This document shows positions 41,857 through 51,506 of a DNA stretch of 64,000 nt, piece after piece. The stretch is from Adiantum capillus-veneris (lineage: Eukaryota > Streptophyta > Polypodiopsida > Polypodiales > Pteridaceae). Location of the stretch: the NCBI GenBank assembly GCA_014529385.2, contig CM043959.1, forward strand, positions 91,739,529-91,803,528, read 5' to 3'. The position numbers and the translations under genes were made by a program. Position 1 is the first letter of the stretch; every line of letters starts with the position of its first letter. The notes beneath the pieces were generated by a model, which worked only from the letters and a program-made list of their open reading frames with translations, ran no database searches and had not been told where the DNA came from.

Positions 41857-44718
41857 TTATCCTTTAATGCCGATTGAAGATGAGCAAAAGATCAACTTCT
41901 CCTTGTTGACCACCTTTGTAAACATGTCTGCAGGATTTTCACTTGTATGCACCTTTCCTAGCTTTAGTTGTCCCTCTTCCAAAAGAGTGCGTATGAAGTG
42001 ATATCTCACCTCAATGTGCTTTGTCCTTGAATGAAAGGCTGAGTTCTTCGCAAGATGGATAGCGCTTTGGCTATCACTGTACAAGACACAATTGTCTTGT
42101 TTGAATCCAAGCTCTTCTAAGAATCTGTGAAGCCACAGAATTTCTTTGCTTGCCTCCGTCATTGCTACATACTCTGCTTCCGTGGTAGAAAGTGAAACCA
42201 CTTTCTATAGCTTTGAAGCCCAGCTTACTGTTGTGCCTCCAACCGTGAACACATAGCCAGTAGTGCTCCTTCGAGTATCTTTGTGACCTGCCATATTTGC
42301 ATCAGCATACCCTTCTAGAAAAATATCAGTTCCTCAAAAATACAAAGCATTTGTTGTTGTCCCTTTTAGATACCTAAGTATCCACTTCACAGCTTGCCAA
42401 TGCTCTTTACCTAGGTTGTCCATGAACCTACTCACAACTCCCACTGCATGTGCAATGTCTGGCCTTGTCCATACCATAGCATACATTAGAGAACCTACCG
42501 CTACAGCATATGGAACTTTAGACGCAGTCCTTGAGTCTTCACCGTCCTCAAGCTCCATGTACTGATCACCTGTTTCTTTTGTTTGTTTTCTTTCCAAGTA
42601 ATCTTTGTACATATTTTGTTCGTTAAAAATTACATCCCTAATCCTTAAGATTTTACCATCTTCAGGATTCCATAGGCGATACCCAAAGTCACCTTCTCCA
42701 TAGCCAATGAAGAAACACTTTTTGGACTTTGCATCTAGCTTTGATCTTAGGCTTCTATCTATGTGCATGAAAGCCTCACACCCAAATACTTTGAGAAATG
42801 CATAATTCACCGGTTTACCTGTCCATGCCTCTTCTGGAACTCCCCCATTCAATGCCGTTGAGGGTGACCGATTGATTAAGTACACAGACGTACTTACAGC
42901 TTCCGCCCAAAGTTCAAGCGGTAGGCCTGCATGTAGCCACATGCTTCGTGCTCGCTCCATGATTGTCATGTTCATCCTTTCCGAAATACCATTTTGTTGA
43001 GGTGTCCTTGGGGTTGTCCTTTGCCTCCGAATGCCATTGCTAGCACAAAAGCTTTCAAAAGCTTGGCTGCAATATTCCCCTCCATTGTCGGATCTGAGGC
43101 ATTTAACCTTGGTACCTATTTCATTCTCCACAAAGGCTTTCCACCTTTAAAATATGGAAAATACATCGGATTTATTCTTCATGACATAAACCCATGTTGT
43201 CCTAGTCGCATCATCTATGAATGTTACATAGTACAATGAGCCACTAAGTGATGGTGTACTTGTACGACCCCAAACATCAGAATGAACCAACTCAAGTTTT
43301 TTATTTTTTCTTTCATTTCCTGATTTTTGAAATTTTACCCTCTTTTGTTTACCATAAACACAATCTTCACAGAATTCTAAGTCCACTTCTTTCAAACCTG
43401 GTAGAAGCTTCTTTGTTTGAAGGATTTGCATTCCTTTGGCACTCATATGCCCAAGCCGATAGTGTCACACCGCACTATCAACTTCTGTAGTTGCTGCACA
43501 AGCTGAAGGTTGCGTGCTAACAATACACAAGTAAAGTGTACCGACCTTTTCTCCCTTGGCAACCACCAAAGATCCTTTTGAGATCTTCCACCGTTTGTTT
43601 CCGAATGCAATGTTGTGACCTTCATCGTCCAATTGTCCTGTAGAGATCAAATTTTTGCGAAGAGAAGGAACATGCCTAACATCTTTAAGCTTCCATTCAT
43701 TTCCGTTAGCAGTTTTGACAGAAAATGTACCTTTGCCGACAATCTCACAAGCTTCATCATCTCCCAAGTATACATACCCAGAATTACCTTTGGTGTAGTC
43801 CTGGAAATGTTGCTTGTGTGGTGTCGCATGGAATGAAGCCCCGGAATCTACTATCCAGGAATTAGACACATTGTCTAATGAGAGAATTAGATCATTTTGC
43901 TCTACTTTACCTGCCACATTGGCCTCCGATGTTGGCTTGTTGTCTTGAGACTCTGTCTCCTTCTTCTTCTTGGACCAGCAATCCTTCTTGATGTGGCCCT
44001 TCTTGCCGCAGTTCCAACATTCAAGAACTGACTTTGTGCGTGACTTGCTCCGCCTTGAGCGATCACGACTCTTTTGGTTTTTGAACCTTTCCTTAGGTCT
44101 TCCTCTTGTTTCCACTGACAATGCAGCACTTGATGATTCTCCTGTGCTTCTCCTTCGTATTTCCTCGCTTAGGAGAACACCCACAACATCATCAAACTTA
44201 AGAGTATTTGTACCAGAGATAGAATTACTTACAGCCATCACAAGGCTGTCCCAACTATCCGGTAGAGATGATAGTATAAGGAGAGCTCGCACTTCGTCAT
44301 CGAAATTGATTTTCACCGATCGAAGTTGACTTATGTTTGTGTTAAAGTCATTTAGGTGTTCTGCAACTGAACCATTCTCTGCCATCTTTAGATTGAACAA
44401 GCGCTTCATAAGAAATACCTTATTGGATGCCGATGATTTCTCGTAGAAGTCGTCAAGTGACTTCATCAAGTCCTCCGTGGTCTTCATGTCCGAAACATTG
44501 AAGGCCACCGTTGACGCCAAGCTTAACCGGATTGTTCCCAGTGCCTTTCGATCAAGGACAATCCATGCTTCATCTGCCATTGTTGCGGGCTTCTTCGCAA
44601 GATCGCCTAGTGGCAGATAGAGGTCCTTCTGGTAGAGATAGTCTTCAATCTGCATCTTCCAACGTTGGTAGTTTTTGCCGTTGAACTTCTCAATCTTGAG
44701 CTTCCCTTCCTCCGCCAT
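41857..44718 (-). pseudogene. Copia-C polyprotein: gag, protease, integrase, RNase H; RT core deleted
   Basis: All pieces share one minus-strand frame. ATG 44718 (MAEEGKLKIEKFNG) is preferred to 44727. The gag domain is followed by the knuckle CWNCGKKGHIKKDC and protease WIVDSGASFHAT. A TGG-to-TGA change breaks VWHYRLGHMS at about 43465. Integrase shows CEDCVYGK, HSDVWG, RSDNGGEYCS and TPQQNGISERMN; one TAA interrupts it at about 43147. After integrase, LEDGEDSRTASK joins directly to VPYAVAVGSLMYAM and RPDIAHAVG, which in complete copia elements lie at the end of reverse transcriptase. The YVDD region is therefore gone, but the frame is kept. Two more stops precede RNase H (STTEAEYVAM, DSQSAIHL). 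It is defective. Confidence 0.92.
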
Positions 44719-44777
44719 AACTCCCACTCAATTCAAGGAATCCTTTTCATGAGATAACTTAGCTACGAGCAAACCTT

Positions 44778-44789
44778 GCTCTGATACCA
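44778..44789 (-). other. Copia-C primer-binding site (tRNA-iMet)
   Basis: TGGTATCAGAGC on the minus strand, two bases from the LTR. Confidence 0.93.
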
Positions 44790-44791
44790 GT

Positions 44792-45553
44792 TGTTAGGAA
44801 ATAAGACGTAGCTAAATAGATAATTGAGTAGATTACTTAATGGAGAGAGACAAATTTACATACATGAGATTATAGAGTAGAGAGAGAGAGAGAGAGTACA
44901 CACGATATACGTGGTTCACCCAATGTGGGCTACGTCCACGGGAAAGCAGCCACTCAATGGTTTTAGTACTTCAAAACAAGAAGTAGTTTACAAAGGGATT
45001 ATACCCTTAATGGAGTTCCCGTCTTGCTTCACTCTCACCACCTCACACTCACCTTGTTGCATCAACTTCACACTATGAAATGTGTGTAGAAATGGCCTCC
45101 TTTTATAGGCCAAAAGGGCTTCCCTCTCTCATGAGAGGCAGCCATGTGTAGCCGCCCTTGTGTAGATAAGTCCAAATCGGACCCTCCAATCCGCCCATGT
45201 GTGGCCGCCCTTGAGAAGACAAGTCCGCTTTTGAATTCAGCCACCGGCCATTGAATTCGTCCACCGGCCACTGGCCATTGACTTCCGACCATCGGCCAAC
45301 CGCCGGTTGTTTTTCGACCACTTTCCGGCCGCCGTCCGGCCATAGGAATCTTCCAGCTAAGGAAAAAAAAAGTCTCGGGGCCTTCCGCCCCCGAGGCCCC
45401 TAAAGTTGCCCCTGATTTTTTACTGTGAAAATTTTGGTTTTCGGCGAGTGCTTTTCCTTCATGCACGATAGCTTCTCCTCATAATCGGGGCCTTACAAAT
45501 GTGCGCTTTTACCACATAAAATTACAAGGGTAAATCAGGCTCCATACTTAACA
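44792..45553 (-). repeat. Copia-C 5' LTR (762 bp)
   Basis: Pairs with 41036-41796. The copies differ by scattered substitutions and by compensating indels around the ccggccactgg-rich section, so they are older than the copia-B pair. Confidence 0.93.
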
Positions 45554-45558
45554 GAAAA

Positions 45559-45819
45559 TTGTCAAAAATAGGGAAATTAGGCTAAAGTCACTTGAAAAAT
45601 TCCCAAACTGACTCTGATGGAATCTGATGTAAATGCTTATGCTTATGCTGTGTGCAACCAGAGGATATGCATCTACACTAAGTGACTGGGCATGCACGGT
45701 CTACAAATAGACTCACAAAAGTGCCAGACCACTTCTAAATCTAGACTGATGGAACTGACTGAACCCTGTTATGTTGTAGCTTGTCCACGGACACATAGGT
45801 TTGGATGTGTCACGTGACA
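45559..45819 (-). repeat. Right LTR of the non-autonomous element, second part
   Basis: Continues the LTR after copia-C and ends GTCACGTGACA before the CCACT target duplication. It matches 37841-38101. Confidence 0.92.
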
Positions 45820-46478
45820 CCACTTCTTCTCTTGCATCTGGTCTCACACCTGGTTCGGACCTGGTTAACAAGGTTTCAAGTCTTTCAGCCGACTCGGGGA
45901 GCATCCCCTCTTCCGAGAAGAACGACCCTGTCTCATGGCCTAGAAGCGTATCCACCATCTCTGGTCTTACATCCCGCTCAGTCGTATCTTCCCACAGTTC
46001 CAGCACACCCATTGTTTCCGCACCAAGCACCAGCCAGTCCTCGGTTTTTGATTCATACATATCCGCATACGCTTGTGTTCCCCAATCATGTGAGGGGTGG
46101 GAGTCGTTAGGGCCCACCTTATGCTTCTCTAAGACTTCCTCATTCAATTCCACTACACGATACATGTTAGCCTTTTCCGAATTCAACATCCCCATGCATT
46201 CTTGCACATCCCAAGCACAATGGTAAAGAGGGGTAAAAGGGCCAGTCGGACACTCATCAATATGGCTCTCATTCGAGCAATCTTCATCCAGTACATTCGG
46301 CTTGAAAGCCATCAATTCCTCGTCCCGGGAAGCATAAGAATTACCACAAGTATCCACATCCGTATTACCACCGTCATCAAGAATAATCCCTTCGCTCGGG
46401 AACATCGCATTCAATATCTCGGCCAAATACTTTTCCTCCATTTCAACCTCAACAAATTGATCCTCATCTCCTCTCATT

Positions 46479-46646
46479 TCATCCCCACACGATGCATTCG
46501 TACTCCTCTTTTCTTCCGCTTCAATAGATCCCTTCGGTTCTGTGGAAGGGCCTCCGGTTTTGTCATCCCCACACGATGCATTCGTACTCCTCTTTTCTTC
46601 CGCTTCAATAGATCCCTTCGGTTCTGCAGAAGGGCCTCCGGTTTTG
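46479..46646 (-). repeat. Two 84-bp in-frame tandem repeats in the unknown-family coding sequence
   Basis: Exactly 84 bp separate the two copies, which differ at only three or so bases. Each encodes 28 residues with DDKTGGPS, then EPKGSIEAEEKRS. Because 84 is a multiple of three, the frame is kept. Confidence 0.92.
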
Positions 46647-46689
46647 TCATCCAAAAAAACATTGCACTTATTGGGCACATGGAGTGTTC

Positions 46690-47050
46690 GCCACCGGTGA
46701 GGAGGTCGTGCCGCTATGCATGGTGTCCTCCTGGAGTATGTGGGCAATTAACATCTCAACAGTGAGGCCAATTACTGAGGCTTGGGTTGTAATGAAAGGT
46801 CGCAAGGAGCAGGGTAGGGCAGCAAGTAGTAACATGGATTGGAGGTTGCCATCCAATTGCACGCCTAAAAGTAGGGCATTGTCCAAGAGTGTGTGCCAAT
46901 CTTTGACAAATTGAGGTGTGGGTTGCTATTCTGTGAGTACAACAGCAAGAAGGTTGTTTAAGGACGCTAACACGCGTTATGAGGTCCTCATGATCATAGG
47001 TTTCTCGTAGGAGATCAATGGGCTGGAACATGTAGTGTTGCAAGGTATTC
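46690..47050 (-). pseudogene. Copia gag relic (UBN2-like)
   Basis: The minus strand reads DWHTLLDNALLLGVQLDG, then SMLLLAALPCSLRPFITTQA and LIAHILQEDTM. This is the C-terminal half of a Ty1/copia gag (consensus LLxSLPxSWxxFV and a following LLxEExR). The upstream half (LLRETYDHEDLITRV) is frame-shifted. The text ends near 46690 in the start of the unknown-family copy on the same strand. No LTR or knuckle is visible, and it does not match copia-A, B or C. Confidence 0.7.
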
Positions 47051-47080
47051 TAGAATTGGGTCACGGGCAGCTAGAGAAAG

Positions 47081-47470
47081 ATGTGGCATAGCTCTTTGCA
47101 CATAAGCTCACAGAACAAGCCGCTTTGTTATGCTTTCAAAAGTACACCACACTTAGCGCACAAATTATTCAAAGCATTGGCAAGTACGATGTTGTATTTC
47201 AATAGCCCCTCACTACTTACCACATCAAGAATTTGTTTGCCTAGGTCAACGTTTTGCATGGTGCCACATGCCTTCAAGTTGCAAGCATAAATGGTCAAGT
47301 TTGCAAATAAGCCTTGGCTACTTCGCATTAGCTGAAAGCACCAGAGCTTTGTGGCTTGTCCATGCTGGGCATAGCCTGCAAGGAGTGCAATCCAAATGAC
47401 TACGGCCCAAAGACAAGAAGCTTGTCAAGAACTTGTTTGCTTTCAAAAGTGCATCACACTTGGCGTGCTA
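47081..47470 (-). pseudogene. PPR-repeat protein relic, minus strand
   Basis: The minus-strand frame at 47328-47128 reads LTIYACNLKACGTMQNVDLG, KQILDVVSSEGLL, and ANALNNLCAKCGVL, a nearly perfect PPR unit of the PLS type. Neighbouring pieces lie in other frames. It ends in the AT-rich element near 47480, at gcatcacacttggcgtgct, where other relics continue with a third acatgtt phrase. The AT-rich element therefore probably inserted into a PPR relic. Confidence 0.82.
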
Positions 47471-47875
47471 TATCAAAATTGAGTCCCAACTTCTTCCATT
47501 TATAGCATGTTATGTTCTTATAATTAAAACAATCATTAAAAAATATGATTATAATTCTTTGGTAATTAGCATCAAATTATATATAACTCTATATTCTAAC
47601 TTCTTAAGTTTTACCATTTGCTAGTTTACAAGAAGCTCTTCAATATCTACAAAGCAACTTAACATTTGACTATAACACAAGGTATGTCATATTTAAGAAT
47701 ATTTTAAACACCTATAAAAAAAGATTTTAATATTAGTATTTTGATAACCAAAATAAGATCAAAAAGATTTTCTTTTCAAATTGGAATATTAATTTAAGCT
47801 CAATAGAAATAATATACATATCAATAGAAATCTTAAGGTCACCAAATATAAAAAATAATAATAAACAATACGTAA

Positions 47876-50800
47876 TTGAAGATGAAAACAAATAAACTAT
47901 TACCTACAAACAAAGCATCCAAACTAAAACAAAAAACAAAGCATACCAAGATTATAAGACATTTACGTAGAAAAACAAACTTACTTCCAACTTTTGACAT
48001 TTTTAATTTAGATTTTGATTCATGGGTAAATATTTGTTCTAATTCGATCAAATCATATAAATATTGTTCGAATTGTGAAAACTTATTTTTCAAGTATGAA
48101 AAACAAAACTTAAAATATATAGAAAAAACAAATACCTATTTACGAGGATATGAATTATCTAATCCATATCTAACATAATTTCAAAATAACAAACAAGACA
48201 ATATAGAAATTTATAACTGTTCCAAATGTTTTCAAAACAACATTAGAGGAAAATATTGGATAACTTATCACCAGACTTATATAAAAAAAATACTAACAAT
48301 GAATGTACATGAAGTACAAATGCTATCTACTTTAGACATCTTTTTAAACATTAGTTAAAAGATAACATCTACAGCCATAGGTAATATAGAACAAAGATAT
48401 TTAGAAGATATTACAATAGAGAAAGCTCTATTTCCATTTCTATTTCCATTAGGATATGGAGCTCATGATGGAGCTTTAAAATTTCATACATATCTAAAAA
48501 TGAGAATAGCCTCATTCTTCTCAATATTCACTTTATACAAGCCATACTTATTGATGATGTACCAATTACGTCAAGCTTTGATAATAGTAAATTCAACAAA
48601 TTTAACAATGCTACAATTAGATATAGATAAATTCAAACTTAAAAATTCACATGCATCTGATCTAGATACCATACATTATATCATAAAACACAATATCTCT
48701 TATTCAATTCCAAGCTCTCCGTCATGGTATCGTAAAAATTTAAAAGATTTATTATGCATGGTAGAGTCATTTGGTTTACCTAACTTCTTCTTAACCCTAG
48801 CTTGTGATGAAGTATCCTCTAGTAGATGGGTAGAAATAGAAGATTTAGAAAAAATTATACAAAAGATAGACTTAAAACTCAATTGGACAGATTGTCCAGC
48901 CGAGTGCATGATGATTTTTCACAAACGATTACATACATTTTTAAACAAATACATGTTTATTCCTAATGGATTATTAGGTACCATCAACCACTATCTAATA
49001 CGATATGAGATACAAAATAGAGGTTCACCACATGCACATATAATGCTATGGGTAGATTCAAACGATATCGATCGAATATCTTTAGAGATAGATAGCCATA
49101 TACCTTATTTACATACAATAAATAAATTTGATCCAACATCAATTGAATATAAATTGCATAACTTAGTTATCAAAAAACAAACACATAATTGTAGAGAATC
49201 TTGTAAAATAGAATTACAAAATAAAAAAATTAAATGTAAATATGGATTTCCATACGATATTCAAAGTAATCCTAAGCCAATTATTCATGAACAAACTCAA
49301 CGATAGCTTTATTATAGACCAACATTAGAACACAGAAATGTGGTTTCTTATCATGCAGGAGTATTATAGTTATGACAAGCCCATATGAATATTCAAAAAG
49401 TAACCAATACAGGATTATCATATTACTTACTAAAATATGCATTGAAATCAGAACCTATAGGAAAAATAGATATCTATTTAGAAACAGCGAAAACATTAGG
49501 ACTAAATAATGTTGATGATACAAAGCTCAAACTAATATCTTCTTATGTATTAACAAAACCAATATCAACAACCGAAGCAACCATGATGTGTTTAGAGATA
49601 CCAATCATAAAAAATCAGAAAAGGTAACTTATATAGGTTGTTCACCTCCTAAAAAAAGACAAAATATATACAATTTTTTTAAACCTCTATACTACATCCA
49701 ATTGATCTATATACAGCAAGACCATTAGAATTGGAGAGCTTAACATTTTATTCATACTTTCGTCACTATAGAATTAATAAAATACTCAAGCATACAACAA
49801 AGAAGATATGTAAAATGCATGATTTATTTGGAAATGAAATAGAAGAGTATAAACAATTAGTAAGATTTATCGATTTTCACCCTGTTCATCAAATGGAAGG
49901 TTCTTTTTTACTATTCTATTAAAACATATACATTTTCGCAATGAAAAAGAATTAATCTCAATTAACAACATAGAAAAATCTTACTTTTTAGAATGTCAAA
50001 TACGACAAATAATAAAGAATGAAGAAGATATAGAGAATCTAGTTGGAAATTATTCTCACTTACATCTATTAATCGATGAATCTAGACAACAAATTACAAA
50101 TCAAATACTCCAAATGCATCCCATATATAATTTAGAAGAACATTTAACATCAAATGATTTTATAGAAAAACGGACCAATATTAAAACTATAGGAGAGAAT
50201 CAATATGATCCAATAATACATACACAAGAGCTTAAACACATAGAAAATACAACTTTGACTAAAGAGCAAGAACTAATATACAATAAAATTTTTGAAAAAT
50301 CGGGTGGGTTACATATAATAAATGGAACACCTAGATCTGGGAAAACGCTTCTAATCCAATATATCACATTTAAATGTATAACCAAAAACATAGGAGTCCT
50401 CCTTACAGCAACCATAGGAGTAGCAGCTACAAGACTTAGTCGATTAGCACGTACTTCACATTTTTTTTTGTTTACCTAATAAAAACCAATTATTTTGTTC
50501 TAATTAGAACCAAATGATATCCATTCAATTAAAATAAGGTCTTCTGATGTAATTATAATTGATGAATTCTCAATGATGACATCACAAATATTACATACAA
50601 TTATACTCCAAATTTCAGAAGCTTGTAATTTATCTATGCTAGAAATATTTAACACTAAAAAACTACTTCTATTTGGAGATATAGCGCAATTAGCTGCAAT
50701 ATGTAATTGTAAAAATAAAGACTTGATATGTCAAAAATGTGTAATAATAAATTCTACATTTTGGAAATTAGCTATACACCACACATTATATACCTCCATA

Positions 50801-51436
50801 CGTCATTGTTCAGATCCAGACTTCATTGAATTCTTAAATATAATCAGACAAAGTAAACATACATTTATACACGAGAAAGATTTAGAACAATATATAGATA
50901 AAGACACAACTATATTATGTACACATAATAAAGATGTCATATACTATAATGACCTCATCTTATTAAAGATATTCAACCATTCCAATATATTCAATATAGA
51001 TATTGCTACAACAGCACATCATATACCAGAACTACAACATTGGATAAATGATACAGAATTTCATACCCTATCCAAAGTAGCAATAGGGGCATTAGTAATG
51101 TTTACACAAAACATAGATCTATCAATACGTGTAGCTAATGGAACTTTTGGGACAGTCGTAGATATTAAATATAACAATATAACATCTATTATAACAAAAC
51201 TTATAATACGTGTAAATCATACACAACAAAATGTAACTATGAGAAGATCTAAATATCAAAAAAAGACATACAATGGAACATGGTATCATAAAACATCTTT
51301 TCCACTAACACTAGCATATGCAATGACTGGACATAAATCCCAAGGATGTACTATCTTTGGTAAGTCATTGTTAATACTTCGAAAATGTTTTTCTCCTGGA
51401 CTATTATATGTCATGTTGTCTCGATCGACTAATTGA
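47876..51436 (+). pseudogene. Helitron Rep/PIF1-helicase polyprotein with scattered stops
   Basis: The pieces 47876-48178, 48500-49306, 49385-49627, 50114-50479 and 50573-51436 are all in one frame. Between them are stops, and at about 49640-49920 a compensated frameshift. In order: a zinc-binding-like CSNC near 48070, FPFLFPLGYGAHDGALKF near 48440, Rep start with FFLTLACDEVSS, HUH motif GSPHAHIMLW near 49026-49055, and the Tyr region LSYYLLKYALKSEPIG near 49410. The PIF1 helicase has Walker A GTPRSGKT (about 50324-50347), Walker B IIDEFSMM, motif III GDIAQLAAI, ANGTFGTV, TGHKSQG and LYVMLSRS. Arg in Walker A replaces the usual Gly. The family's normal protein is 1200-1500 residues, which fits the span. 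Rep nicks and rejoins DNA strands; the helicase unwinds. Confidence 0.9.
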
Positions 51437-51506
51437 AAGAACATAAAAATATTGAATTCAATTACGATCGACGATTTTTAAATACAAGTAATAAATCATT
51501 TTATAT

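Larger units (their letters stand above)
41036..45553 (-). mobile_element. Copia-C: Ty1/copia element with internal deletion of reverse transcriptase
   Basis: A minus-strand element flanked by GAAAA (41031-41035 and 45554-45558), inserted in the right LTR of the non-autonomous element. LTRs are 41036-41796 and 44792-45553 (761 and 762 bp). The minus-strand primer site at 44778-44789 and the cacttggagac-like purine tract next to 41796 are present. Gag, protease and integrase are nearly complete and in one frame, but the reverse transcriptase core is missing. Its gag is of another lineage than copia-A and copia-B (KIEKFNGKNYQRWK). The order of insertion is clear: unknown-family gene, then the non-autonomous LTR element, then copia-C. 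Confidence 0.95.
36938..45819 (-). mobile_element. Non-autonomous LTR retrotransposon (1.16-kb LTRs), host of copia-C
   Basis: Flanked by CCACT on both sides (36933-36937 and 45820-45824). The left LTR is 36938-38101; the right LTR begins at 40137, is interrupted by copia-C (41036-45553) and ends at 45819. Between the LTRs there are only about 2.0 kb, with one minus-strand frame and no protease, reverse transcriptase or integrase. A minus-strand primer site TGGTATCAGAGC lies next to the right LTR, and a purine tract (aaaaggagggga on the minus strand) lies next to the left. Such elements, called LARD- or TR-GAG-like, need enzymes from an autonomous partner. Without copia-C it is about 4.4 kb. 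Confidence 0.93.
35940..46747 (-). pseudogene. Unknown acidic family, second locus, split by a nested LTR element
   Basis: Coding lies in two parts: 46747-45820, then 36932-36016 after removal of the LTR element. The first part has a double DDKTGGPS repeat and then AMFPSEG, RDEELMAFKPN and DEDCSNES, which align with AMFPGY, LDRELLACEPY and GEYCTNEES of the 7.5-kb array. Across the joint the frame continues without a break: codons for DAREEV are followed by GIWVKLPDPNRSKKEH and remain open for 33 codons, so the insertion landed inside coding sequence. Later pieces (RKEQQRNRELFLYYMEGYE near 36829, the GRWIPPR module at 36602-36016) need at least two frameshifts. The product is strongly acidic at its start; function unknown. 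Confidence 0.6.
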
